A stretch of 64,000 bases of DNA. Source: a bacterium (GTDB lineage: Bacteria > Actinomycetota > Acidimicrobiia > Acidimicrobiales > Bin134). Made by a program: the position numbers and the translations under genes. Below the pieces are notes generated by a model that was given only the letters and a program-made list of their open reading frames with translations, had not been told where the DNA came from and made no database searches. The stretch covers positions 28,646-92,645 of the forward strand of contig JAPOVT010000037.1 in the NCBI GenBank assembly GCA_026708015.1, read 5' to 3'. Below, one piece after another: positions 31,727-39,479 of this stretch (positions are counted from its first letter, which is position 1; each line of letters starts with the position of its first letter).

Positions 31727-32554
31727 ATGTCCTACGAATTCATCCTGCTCGATGATCCTGCACCCCACATCCGTCGCATAACCCTGAACCGCCCAGAAAA
31801 GCGAAACGCCATCAGCACTCCCATGCGAAAGGAGTTGTTGGCTGCCCTGCAAGCGGCCGATGTCGACGACGACGTGCGGGTGTCGATCATTCGAGGAGCT
31901 GGACCGTGCTTCTCGTCGGGGTATGACCTGACCGATTCGCTCATGGACGATCCTCCTCACTACACCGCCGGGGGCGACGGGCAGTGGTCCCGCCACGTGA
32001 CCGACAGCTGGCTGGCCATCTGGGAGCTAGCCAAACCGGTTATCGCCCAGATCCACGGTTACGCCCTAGCCGGAGCATCAGAGCTAGCCGCCGCCTGTGA
32101 CCTGGTCTATGTGGCCGAAAACGCCGACATCGGCCATCCGGTGGTGCGGGTGCTGAGCCCGCCCGACTTCAACTACCACCCCTGGCTGGTGGGGTTCCGC
32201 AACGCTATGGAGATGATGCTCACCGGCGACTCATACACCGGCATCGAGGCAGCCGCCATGGGTTTCGCCAACCGGGCCTACCCCGAAGAGGAGTTGGACG
32301 AGCGGGTGCTGGAGATGGCCAAGCGGGTGGCCCGGGTGCCGTCCGACCTCCAGCAGATCAATAAACGCAGTGTCCACCGGGGCATGGAGGCGATGGGCAC
32401 CCGCAACGCCATCCGCACTATGTCGGAATACCAGGCTCTGGCCGGCAACGTGGCGTCGGTGCAGGAGTTCAAACAGCGGGCCTTGGACAGCATCAAGTCG
32501 GTGGTGGACCGCCCCGCCGCGGCCGGTTCAAGTGCCGACACCAAGGGAAGCTGA
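31727..32554 (+). CDS. Enoyl-CoA hydratase/isomerase family protein
   Basis: A 275-residue crotonase. Landmarks are ITLNRPEKRNAIS, the first oxyanion loop CFSSGYDLTD (about 63-72), the second oxyanion loop YALAGASELAAACDLVYVAE (about 106-125) and a divergent active-site region HPVVRVLSPPDFNYHPWLVGFRNAMEMMLTGD. The Ser-Gly-Tyr-Asp in place of AGAD and the extended FNYHPW segment set it apart from classic hydratases, so the reaction may be isomerisation, hydrolysis or C-C cleavage. Its stop codon overlaps the ATG of the reductase that follows (TGATG), indicating coupled expression. Confidence 0.88.
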   Translation: MSYEFILLDDPAPHIRRITLNRPEKRNAISTPMRKELLAALQAADVDDDVRVSIIRGAGPCFSSGYDLTDSLMDDPPHYTAGGDGQWSRHVTDSWLAIWELAKPVIAQIHGYALAGASELAAACDLVYVAENADIGHPVVRVLSPPDFNYHPWLVGFRNAMEMMLTGDSYTGIEAAAMGFANRAYPEEELDERVLEMAKRVARVPSDLQQINKRSVHRGMEAMGTRNAIRTMSEYQALAGNVASVQEFKQRALDSIKSVVDRPAAAGSSADTKGS

Positions 32555-33531
32555 TGCAGATTTGGCGACAATATGAGCTGGGCGACCCAGTCGAGTTTCT
32601 CCAGCTAGAGCAAGTCGACCCCCCGGAGTCAGCCCCCGGCCAAGTCGTGGTGGATGTTGAAGCCGTGGGGCTGACGTTTGTGGACTGTCTCATGGCTCGG
32701 GGCCTCTACCAAATGGAGACCAAGCTGCCGTGGTCACCGTGTACCGAGGTGGTGGGCCGGATACGGGAACTCGGCGACGGGGTTGACCACTTGGCCGTCG
32801 GTGACCGAGTGGTGGGTATCGGCGGGGGGTCACTCGCCGAGAAGACTGCGCTGCGGGCCAGCGGCGTTCACAAGCTGGCCGAAGGGATAACGGCCGGAGC
32901 AGCCGCCGCAGCGCTAGTGAACTACGGCACCTCGTGGTTCGCCCTCCACGACCGGGGACGCCTGGCCGAAGGCGAGACGCTGTTGGTTCATGCTGGAATG
33001 GGTGGTGTGGGCTCGGCTGCCGTGCAGCTTGGCCAGATTGCGGGTGCCAGGATCATCGCCACCGCTGGTGGGGCCGAGAAAACCGCCCTGCTCAAGGAAA
33101 TGGGAGTGGAACTGGCCATCGACTACCGAGAGACTCCCGATTTTGTCGACCCAGTTCGAGCCCACACCGAAGGCCATGGTGTAGACGTGTGCCTCGACCC
33201 AGTGGGTGGTGACGTGTTTGATCGGTCCCGGAGGTGCATGGCGTGGGATGGCCGACTGTTGGTGATCGGCTTCACTAGCGGCCGAATCGCCGACGCTCCC
33301 ACCAACCACATTCTTTTGAAGAACTACTCAGTGGTCGGCGTCCACTGGGGGGCGTCGGTAGGCCGCAATCCCGAACCATCCGAACGGGCCCGCCAGGAGA
33401 TCTTTGCCCTCCTCGAAGAAGGGCGCCTGAATCCCCCAGTGTTCCCCCCCTATGCCTTCGACGATGTCCCCGCCGCCCTCGACGACATCTACCACCGCCG
33501 CACTTGGGGAAAGGTCATCGTAGAGATCTGA
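32554..33531 (+). CDS. NADPH:quinone oxidoreductase family MDR protein
   Basis: A 325-residue zinc-free medium-chain reductase of the quinone oxidoreductase type. It shows VDVEAVGLTFVDCLMARGLY (family N-terminus), PCTEVVGRIRELGDGV, VNYGTSWFALHDRG, the cofactor loop VHAGMGGVGSAAVQLGQIAGA (about 146-166), DYRETPDFVDPV, DVCLDPVGGDVFDRSRRC and VVGVHWG. It probably uses NADPH to reduce an enone or quinone. The start overlaps the crotonase stop, so the two enzymes likely share a pathway. The gene ends 35 bases before the convergent universal stress protein gene. Confidence 0.92.
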   Translation: MQIWRQYELGDPVEFLQLEQVDPPESAPGQVVVDVEAVGLTFVDCLMARGLYQMETKLPWSPCTEVVGRIRELGDGVDHLAVGDRVVGIGGGSLAEKTALRASGVHKLAEGITAGAAAAALVNYGTSWFALHDRGRLAEGETLLVHAGMGGVGSAAVQLGQIAGARIIATAGGAEKTALLKEMGVELAIDYRETPDFVDPVRAHTEGHGVDVCLDPVGGDVFDRSRRCMAWDGRLLVIGFTSGRIADAPTNHILLKNYSVVGVHWGASVGRNPEPSERARQEIFALLEEGRLNPPVFPPYAFDDVPAALDDIYHRRTWGKVIVEI

Positions 33532-33566
33532 GCCGCTCCGACGGAGAAGGAAGCGCCGAAAGACAG

Positions 33567-34034
33567 CTACGTAGGCAGGTCGGGGCGGACGATCACCACT
33601 GGGCAGCTGCCGTGATGAGTGATCTGCTGGCTGACCGAGCCCAGCAGCAAGCCTCGGAAACCGCCCCGGCCCCGTGAGCCCACCACCAGCATGCAGGCAT
33701 TGTCGGACTCGGCGATCAGGGTGTCGGCTGCCCGACCCCGGATCATGCGGCGCCTGACCTCCACCCCTTCGGAGTCGACTTCGGCCAGGACTTCGTCGAT
33801 GATGCTGTCCTGCATCCGCTTGACCTCAGCCTCCAAATCGATGGGGTCGAGCGGCACATAGTTGAAGTCCGGCGAGGCGGGCACGTAGGTGGTTGAGTAG
33901 GCGGTCACTACATCCACCGCGGCGTTGCGGTATCGAGCCTCCTTGATGGCCCAGCGAAGCGCGGCTCGGGCCCCACCCGATCCTTCCACTCCGACGACGA
34001 TCCGATTGTCCGGTTCGCTCACTTCATCCGCCAT
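33567..34034 (-). CDS. Universal stress protein (UspA family)
   Basis: A 155-residue single-domain Usp. The first strand is NRIVVGVEGSGGARAALRWA, and the ATP-binding signature is GSRGRGGFRGLLLGSVSQQI followed by CPVVIVRP (G-x2-G-x9-G-S/T pattern), so it probably binds ATP. The start at ATG 34034 is chosen because a TACAAT box ends six bases upstream; a GTG six bases further upstream abuts that box. It has its own promoter in the 13-base gap behind the SDR gene. Role in stress or dormancy is inferred from the family. Confidence 0.92.
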   Translation of the reverse strand: MADEVSEPDNRIVVGVEGSGGARAALRWAIKEARYRNAAVDVVTAYSTTYVPASPDFNYVPLDPIDLEAEVKRMQDSIIDEVLAEVDSEGVEVRRRMIRGRAADTLIAESDNACMLVVGSRGRGGFRGLLLGSVSQQITHHGSCPVVIVRPDLPT

Positions 34035-34040
34035 AGGCAC

Positions 34041-34046
34041 ATTGTA
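34041..34046 (-). promoter_or_regulatory. -10 box TACAAT, leaderless promoter of the universal stress protein gene
   Basis: On the minus strand TACAAT ends six bases before the ATG at 34034, one base beyond the SDR stop codon. This makes the stress-protein gene independently transcribed although it follows the SDR closely. Confidence 0.5.
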
Positions 34047-34047
34047 A

Positions 34048-34836
34048 CTACATCGGGTTGTAGGGGAAGTCGGCGTCTACTCCCCCATCCACAACCAATG
34101 TGCGACCCGAAACGAAGTTGGATATCGGCGCGGAGAAATAGAGCACTGCACCGGCAATGTCCGAGGGCACGCCCATATGGCCCATGGGCACGGCGGCATC
34201 GTTCATCGCCCTTCTCTCATCGTCGAACAGCGCCTCCATGCGAGGGGTCAGGATCGTGCCCGGCGCCACGCAATTGGCCCGGATGCCGTAGGGAGCCAGC
34301 TCAATGGCCACCGACTGCATCCATGCCATGAGTCCGGCCTTGGCTGCTCCGTAGTGAGCGTGGTTGGGGGCCGCAGTGAGACCGCTGACCGATGCGATAA
34401 ACACCATGGTTCCCCCGCCGGTCTCCTTCATGGCCCGTCCGGCGATTTGCGAGATCAGGTAGGCGTGGCGGAGCACCATGTCGAACTGCCAGTCCCACTC
34501 GGCGTCGTCGATGTCCAGCACTCCAGACCAACCGGAGACGCCCACTATGTCGACGATCCCCTCAATCGATCCCATGGTCCTACCAGCCTCGTCAACCAGA
34601 GCCTGGACGTCTTCCCGCTTGGTGATGTCGGCAATCCACGGGATGCCGTCCACCTCATTGGCCACCTGCTCGGCCCGGTCCTGCTCGAGGTCCACACAAA
34701 ACACCTTGGCCCCCATCTGGGCTAGGGCATGTGAGGACTGACGTCCCATGCCCTGGCCGGCGCCCAGCACAATGAAGCCCTTCTCGTCGAGCCGCATGAG
34801 TCCGGCGTAGTCGGGTACGGGTGAGGTATCGGCCAT
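34048..34836 (-). CDS. SDR family oxidoreductase
   Basis: A 262-residue classical short-chain dehydrogenase. The cofactor loop is LGAGQGMGR (about 23-31) and strand 2 ends FCVDLEQDRAE with Asp, favouring NAD. The usual NNAG is altered to VDIVGVSGWSG, and the active site is Ser in IASVSG with YGAAK (about 158-162). It ends SGRTLVVDGGVDADFPYNP. The deviation at the NNAG position is seen in some actinobacterial SDRs. The ATG at 34836 lies two bases after the stop of the SnoaL-like gene. Substrate unknown; alcohol or hydroxyacyl oxidation is likely. Confidence 0.88.
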   Translation of the reverse strand: MADTSPVPDYAGLMRLDEKGFIVLGAGQGMGRQSSHALAQMGAKVFCVDLEQDRAEQVANEVDGIPWIADITKREDVQALVDEAGRTMGSIEGIVDIVGVSGWSGVLDIDDAEWDWQFDMVLRHAYLISQIAGRAMKETGGGTMVFIASVSGLTAAPNHAHYGAAKAGLMAWMQSVAIELAPYGIRANCVAPGTILTPRMEALFDDERRAMNDAAVPMGHMGVPSDIAGAVLYFSAPISNFVSGRTLVVDGGVDADFPYNPM

Positions 34837-34838
34837 GA

Positions 34839-35333
34839 TCAAGCCTCCAGTTCGGATTGCTGTTCGGATTGTGCCGCGGCAACTTTACGGAGGTGACGCA
34901 CCACATCGGCAAAGTCGGAGTAGCCCCACTGCTCGGTGATCTTTCCGTCGGTGAGGCGCACCATCTCGATCATGCCCCACTGGACGGTCTCACCGGTGGG
35001 CTCGATGCCCAGCAGAGGACCGTCGTGAGTGCCTTGAGCCGAGATTTTGAGCACCACTAGATCGCCTTCGGCCACCATCTCGTCGATGTGGTCTTGCCAG
35101 TCGGGGAATGCAGTGCGCCAGGTGGTGATCAGGCGGCGCATTCCGTCAGGGCCGGACGGGCCGGTCCCCACGCCGTGGGCGACGAAGCCATCGGCCAGCA
35201 CCTCATCGAGCAAGTCAATCTTCCCGCCGTTCACGATGTCGCGCACCAAGCGCTCTACGACGGCTTTATTGGCCGCCGGATTATCGGCGGCCCCAACGTG
35301 CACAGCTTTCTCGGTGGCTTCGGTCACGACCAC
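34839..35333 (-). CDS. SnoaL-like polyketide cyclase / ester cyclase family protein
   Basis: A 164-residue protein of the NTF2-like alpha+beta barrel fold. It shows NKAVVERLVRDIVNGGKIDLLDEVLADGFVAHG, then GPDGMRRLITTWRTAFPDWQDHIDEMVAEGDLVV and ITEQWGYSDF, the standard order for SnoaL-type ester cyclases. The Asp-His and Trp-Gly-Y residues typical of the binding cavity are seen. Whether it is an enzyme or a binding protein is unknown. It starts at GTG 35333, overlapping the end of the isochorismatase-like gene by ten bases, and is followed by an SDR, so it belongs to a three-gene unit. Confidence 0.85.
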   Translation of the reverse strand: MVVTEATEKAVHVGAADNPAANKAVVERLVRDIVNGGKIDLLDEVLADGFVAHGVGTGPSGPDGMRRLITTWRTAFPDWQDHIDEMVAEGDLVVLKISAQGTHDGPLLGIEPTGETVQWGMIEMVRLTDGKITEQWGYSDFADVVRHLRKVAAAQSEQQSELEA

Positions 35334-35953
35334 CGGGCCACGATGTCTTCCACGGTGACCATCGTGGTGAGAAAGGCCATGGTGTTATGCATCACCGCAT
35401 CGCCGTAGTCGGCCGGTATACCGGCCACCGCATCGCCGGCCAATACCACCTGATAGCCGTAGTCGACGGCGTTGATCACCATCCCCATCACTCCCACGTT
35501 CAGCGAGACTCCCGCGGCCACCACAGTGGTGACCCCCAAATTTCGCAGGGTTTGGTCGAGCGAGGTTCCGATGAACGGGGACATTCCGTGCCAGCGGGCG
35601 ACCTCGATGTCGGATGGCTGCGGGTTGAACTCCTGGATGACCTCGGCCGACTCCGATCCGATCAGCAGCCCCCCGTTCTGCTCGCTCATCTTGGCCGACG
35701 CGGCCAGCATCCGGCAGTTGGTAACGCTTCCTGCCCGGTCGGCCCGGAAGTGGGCTAGACAGTGCACCACCGGCACCCCCGCGGCCCGGGCTCCAGCGCA
35801 CAACCGGGCCCCGGCGTCAATGGCCCCTCGGTCCAGCATCACATCCCGCAGGCCCCCCATGGAGGCCATGTCACCGATCACCCCCCTCTGGCATTCCATG
35901 GTGACCACTGCGGTGTGCGCCGGAGAAAGCAGCTCGTCCAAGTCCACTGGCAT
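35324..35953 (-). CDS. Isochorismatase-like hydrolase lacking the catalytic cysteine
   Basis: A 209-residue member of the isochorismatase/cysteine hydrolase fold. The first strand is AVVTMECQRGV, with Glu in place of the usual catalytic Asp. HFRADR and the cis-peptide region FIGTSLDQTLRNLGVTTVVAAGVSLNVG follow. The position of the nucleophile Cys in amidases of this fold (GxxTxxCV) is Gly here (GVSLNVGVMG), as in true isochorismatases such as PhzD, which work without a Cys. The missing Asp makes activity uncertain. Start ATG 35953 has TAGTCT six bases upstream. It heads a unit with SnoaL-like and SDR genes. Confidence 0.82.
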   Translation of the reverse strand: MPVDLDELLSPAHTAVVTMECQRGVIGDMASMGGLRDVMLDRGAIDAGARLCAGARAAGVPVVHCLAHFRADRAGSVTNCRMLAASAKMSEQNGGLLIGSESAEVIQEFNPQPSDIEVARWHGMSPFIGTSLDQTLRNLGVTTVVAAGVSLNVGVMGMVINAVDYGYQVVLAGDAVAGIPADYGDAVMHNTMAFLTTMVTVEDIVARWS

Positions 35954-35959
35954 CGCATG

Positions 35960-35965
35960 AGACTA
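35960..35965 (-). promoter_or_regulatory. -10 box TAGTCT, leaderless promoter
   Basis: On the minus strand TAGTCT ends six bases before the ATG at 35953, in the 34-base gap downstream of the trypsin-like protease gene. Confidence 0.5.
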
Positions 35966-35987
35966 GCCCTATCGGCCGTCTCAACCC

Positions 35988-36710
35988 CTACAACGCGTGA
36001 CAGGGCGGAGTGGCAAGTGGGGTTCGATCGATCCTGGCCAGGAATTCGGCGATCTCGTTTCGATCTAGGGCATAGGCCTGATCCCGCTGCCCTCGGGCCA
36101 CGGCGTAGACCATGCCCACCACCTCGCCGTCCACATTCACCAGCGCGGCACCCGAGTCGCCCGCGGCGAGCAGTGAGCGGACTTCCAACAGGTAGCGGTT
36201 CTCCGCTTCTTTCTCGTAGATGTCGACGCCCGAGGCCGGTATGCGGCGAAGAACTCGGTAGGGCTCGAACTCCAAGCCGGTATCGCGATCCACTGTGCCG
36301 ACATCGCCCTCATCGGCCTGGGCGGCGACGGCCGGGGCCATCGCTACCGGGGAAAGTCCCAAACCCGACACCGAAAGCGCCGCGGCATCCCTTCCCGGGT
36401 CGAACCCCACCAAAACGCCTCGTCCCGAACTCCCATCCGGCGCGGTCACCTTGATCTCTTCGACTCCGGCCACCACGTGAGCGCTGGTGAGCACGAGACC
36501 GGACTCGACGGCGAAGCCGCTCCCCTCGCTGAATTGGCCACAGGCCACGCCGCTGATGTGAACGGCCGCAGTCCGAATGTCGTCACGCTCGGCCAACACC
36601 GGCCGTTGCGGAGAGTCAAGCGCCCAGGTGAGGCTCCAGCCCAACAGCAGTCCCAACGCCGCCAGCCACAGCAACAACCGCCGCCGCTTCTTCAACTGCT
36701 CAAACAGCAC
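35988..36710 (-). CDS. Membrane-anchored trypsin-like serine protease (S1/HtrA-like)
   Basis: A 240-residue protease. The N-terminus is a short basic stretch (KKRRR) followed by one membrane helix (LLLWLAALGLLLGWSLTWAL), so the catalytic domain should lie outside the membrane. The triad is His in LTSAHVV, Asp in FDPGRDAAAL and Ser in LAAGDSGAALV. No PDZ domain is present. The form resembles MarP/HtrA-like regulatory proteases of Actinobacteria without their large membrane domain. The GTG at 36710 lies inside the end of the NTF2-like gene (11-base overlap), so it is expressed with that gene and the acyl-CoA dehydrogenase cluster. Confidence 0.87.
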   Translation of the reverse strand: MLFEQLKKRRRLLLWLAALGLLLGWSLTWALDSPQRPVLAERDDIRTAAVHISGVACGQFSEGSGFAVESGLVLTSAHVVAGVEEIKVTAPDGSSGRGVLVGFDPGRDAAALSVSGLGLSPVAMAPAVAAQADEGDVGTVDRDTGLEFEPYRVLRRIPASGVDIYEKEAENRYLLEVRSLLAAGDSGAALVNVDGEVVGMVYAVARGQRDQAYALDRNEIAEFLARIDRTPLATPPCHAL

Positions 36711-37071
36711 GCAGATCGTCGAGCGAATAAAACGCCCGCAGTGAGGTCAGGAGCCCGTCGTCGTTGAACACGGCCACATCCACCACATCAAGCTCGTAGT
36801 CCACGCCGTCGAAACACACCTGGGCCACCATCGGGGCAGCTGCTTCATTGCCCGCTACCCGCACCGGTCCGGTCAATACCAGGGTCTCGGCCAGCTCATT
36901 GCCCTCGTAGAACGCCCGAACGGCGTCGATCCCCTGGTGCACCGGCCCACCCACGGGCACTTGGCACGATCCGTCGGGGGCGTAGAACGACACGATCGCC
37001 TCTCTGTCGCCGGCGCTCACCGCGGCAGCGTACTTTTCCATCACGGTGCGCATGTGCTGAGCATCTACCAT
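36700..37071 (-). CDS. NTF2-like/SnoaL-like small protein (ketosteroid isomerase fold)
   Basis: A 123-residue single-domain protein. It shows VMEKYAAAVSAGDREAIVSFYAPDGSCQVPVGGPVHQGIDAVRAFYEG and ends DVAVFNDDGLLTSLRAFYS, the pattern of limonene-epoxide hydrolase/ketosteroid isomerase-like proteins. In steroid-degrading Actinobacteria such proteins bind sterol side chains or isomerise steroids, but no steroid operon is evident here. ATG at 37071 is preferred, with AAAGGG a few bases upstream; a GTG at 37077 is also possible. It sits between an acyl-CoA dehydrogenase (12-base gap) and the protease (overlap). Confidence 0.8.
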   Translation of the reverse strand: MVDAQHMRTVMEKYAAAVSAGDREAIVSFYAPDGSCQVPVGGPVHQGIDAVRAFYEGNELAETLVLTGPVRVAGNEAAAPMVAQVCFDGVDYELDVVDVAVFNDDGLLTSLRAFYSLDDLRAV

Positions 37072-37083
37072 CGCCACGCCCTT

Positions 37084-38316
37084 TCAGTTGCGGGGAATCT
37101 CACTCCAGGGGGTGTTCTTGTCGACACCGGGCTCCTTGGGCAGGCCGAGCACCCGCTCACCCAGGATGTTGCGCATCACCTCGGACGTTCCGCCTTCAAT
37201 GGTGTTGGCCCGCGACCGCAGAAAGCCCTTGACCGGAGGGGTAGTCCGAAGGGAATACTCCTGTGATTGATCGGGCCTCGACATCGGATAGCCCTGGGGG
37301 AAAAGCATGGCTTCCGACCCCATCACGTCCATCAGGCACTCATAGATTCGCTGGTTCAACTCGGCCGACACCACTTTGCCCACCGACCCCTCGGGGCCGG
37401 GGGTTCCCGCTGACGACAGGGTGCGGGCCCGCCAGTTGGTCAGCCGCAAGACTTCGGCCTCGGTCCACAATCGGACTACTCGATCCCGCAGCACCCGGCG
37501 GCGGACGCCCTCAGACCCTTCCTGGCCATCGGCCTGGCATTGAAGCTGTTCCCAAGCCGACACCAAGATGCCGATGAGCCCGCTCCCCCGTTCAGGGACG
37601 CCTCCGCCGAGCGCCACCCGCTCGTTCATGAGGGTGGTGATGGCCACGTTCCAGCCCTGGCCCCGCTCTCCTAGCCGCATGGAGTCGGGGATACGGACAT
37701 CATCAAAGAAGACCTCATTGAATTCGGCCTCACCGGTGATCTGGTAGAGGGGGCGAACCTCCACTCCCGGCAGCGTCATGTCGAGCACGAAATAAGTGAG
37801 GCCCCGGTGCTTGGGGGCGTGGGGATCGGTGCGAGCCACCAGCATGCCCCAACGGGAACGATGGGCCAGCGAGGTCCACACCTTTTGTCCGTTAACCACC
37901 CATTCCTCGCCGTCGAGCTCGGCTCGGGAAGCCAAACCGGCCACATCAGAGCCCGCGCTGGGCTCGCTGAACATCTGGCACCAGATCTCCTCGCCGGTGA
38001 ACAACGGGCGCAACAGACGGTGGTGCATCTCCTCGGTGCCGTGGGCCAACACGGTGGGAGCGCCCATGCCGATGCCAATGGGATTGACGTTCAGATCGTG
38101 CCAATAGTGGCTGCCCTTGCGCAGTTCCTCGTCCACCACGGTTTGGGCCTTGGGCGACAGGCCGAGCCCCCCTTTGCCTTCGGGAAAGTCGACCCGGGAC
38201 AGGCCTCGGTCGAATTGAGCGCCCCGGAACTCGTACTGCGTGGCCTCTGCGGGATCGACGTCAGCCAGCAGATTCCGCACCTCTTGACGCAGCTGATCCT
38301 CAGTTATCTCGGCCAT
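37084..38316 (-). CDS. Acyl-CoA dehydrogenase family protein
   Basis: A 410-residue FAD flavoprotein. Landmarks are FPEGKGGLGLSPKAQ, the FAD/substrate segment QMFSEPSAGSDVAGL (about 116-130) and WVVNGQKVWTSLAHRSRWGMLVART, FNEVFFDDVRIPDSMRLGE, GWNVAITTLMNERVALGG and the C-terminal IEGGTSEVMRNILGERVLGLP. This is the FadE26/ChsE-like type that often works as a heteromer. It partners with the acyl-CoA dehydrogenase just upstream, so the two might form a heterodimeric or heterotetrameric enzyme for a bulky acyl-CoA. Start ATG 38316 has AAAGGG nearby, 12 bases after the upstream stop. Confidence 0.92.
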   Translation of the reverse strand: MAEITEDQLRQEVRNLLADVDPAEATQYEFRGAQFDRGLSRVDFPEGKGGLGLSPKAQTVVDEELRKGSHYWHDLNVNPIGIGMGAPTVLAHGTEEMHHRLLRPLFTGEEIWCQMFSEPSAGSDVAGLASRAELDGEEWVVNGQKVWTSLAHRSRWGMLVARTDPHAPKHRGLTYFVLDMTLPGVEVRPLYQITGEAEFNEVFFDDVRIPDSMRLGERGQGWNVAITTLMNERVALGGGVPERGSGLIGILVSAWEQLQCQADGQEGSEGVRRRVLRDRVVRLWTEAEVLRLTNWRARTLSSAGTPGPEGSVGKVVSAELNQRIYECLMDVMGSEAMLFPQGYPMSRPDQSQEYSLRTTPPVKGFLRSRANTIEGGTSEVMRNILGERVLGLPKEPGVDKNTPWSEIPRN

Positions 38317-38327
38317 CAAGTGCCCTT

Positions 38328-39479
38328 TCACGAATACCGATCCCGCAATTGACGGGCGATCACCATCTTCTGAATTTCGCTGGTTCCCTCTCCGATGATC
38401 ATGAGGGGGGTGTCCCGGAAGTAGCGCTCCACCGGATATTCCTCGGTGTAGCCGTTGCCCCCGTGGATGCGCAGCGAGTCGGAGGCGATCTCGAAGGCGG
38501 CCTCAGAGGCGAACAGTTTGGCCATGCCCGCTTCCATGTCGATGCGCTCCCCGGAGTCATAGCGGCGGGCGGCGTCGTAGGTCATCAGCCGGGCGGCGTG
38601 GAGCTTGGTGGCCATCTCGGCCAGCTTGAACCCGATGGCCTGGTGGTCGTAGATGGGCCGTCCGAACGTCTCCCGCTCCTGGGCGTACTTCATGGCCGCC
38701 TCCAAGGCGGCTTGGGCTACCCCAACCGCCCGGGCGGCGATGTTGATCCGCCCCAGCTCCAGAGCCGAAAGGGCATAGCTCAGCCCGTGGCCCACGCCGT
38801 CGGGGCCGCCGAGCACATTGGCGTCGGGAACCCGGAAGTCGGAGTAGGCCATCTCCACGGTCTCCACGCCCTTGTATCCCAGCTTGGGGATGGTGCGCGA
38901 CACGGTGAGGCCGTCGGTGCCCGGCCCCGGCTCCTTCTCCACGATGAAGCAGGTGATGCGGTCATCGGGGGTTCGGGCCAGCAGCATCACCATCTGGGCC
39001 CGCATACCGTTGGTCACCCACATCTTGGTGCCGTTGACAATCCACTCATCGCCATCGGGCACTGCCCGACAGCGGATGTTGCGAGTGTCGCTGCCCGCGT
39101 CGGGCTCCGACAGCGAGAAGGCCGAGCGAAACGACCCATCGCACATGCGGGGCAAGAAGCTACCCCTCTGCTCGTCGGTGCCGTAGCGCCCGATCATGGT
39201 GGCGGCGATTTTGTGGGTGTTGAGGATGCCGGCCAGCGACATCCATCCCCGAGAGAGCTCCTCGATGATGCGGGCGTAGGTGGTGGCGTCCAGTCCCAAC
39301 CCGCCGTAGTCCTCAGGGATGGTGGCCCCGAACAGGCCGAACTCGCACATCTGGGTGAACATGTCCTCGGGAAACTCGTCAGCATGCTCCAGGTTGGAGG
39401 CGTTGGGGATGACCTCGCGTTCCACCCAGGTCCGGATAGCGCCGACCAGTTCGTCGGCCAACCCGGCGTCGGTTGCCAT
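38328..39479 (-). CDS. Acyl-CoA dehydrogenase family protein
   Basis: A 383-residue classical acyl-CoA dehydrogenase. It shows FGLFGATIPEDYGGLGLD, FSLSEPDAGSDTRNIR, WIVNGTKMWVTNG, VETVEMAYSDFRVPDANVLG and the C-terminal RIHGGNGYTEEYPVERYFRDTP followed by IGEGTSEIQKMVIAR, with the catalytic Glu in the IxEGTxEIQ element. It removes two hydrogens from C2-C3 of acyl-CoA and passes them to ETF. The ATG at 39479 overlaps the thiolase stop (TGATG). With the thiolase and the second dehydrogenase it forms part of a beta-oxidation set. Confidence 0.94.
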   Translation of the reverse strand: MATDAGLADELVGAIRTWVEREVIPNASNLEHADEFPEDMFTQMCEFGLFGATIPEDYGGLGLDATTYARIIEELSRGWMSLAGILNTHKIAATMIGRYGTDEQRGSFLPRMCDGSFRSAFSLSEPDAGSDTRNIRCRAVPDGDEWIVNGTKMWVTNGMRAQMVMLLARTPDDRITCFIVEKEPGPGTDGLTVSRTIPKLGYKGVETVEMAYSDFRVPDANVLGGPDGVGHGLSYALSALELGRINIAARAVGVAQAALEAAMKYAQERETFGRPIYDHQAIGFKLAEMATKLHAARLMTYDAARRYDSGERIDMEAGMAKLFASEAAFEIASDSLRIHGGNGYTEEYPVERYFRDTPLMIIGEGTSEIQKMVIARQLRDRYS

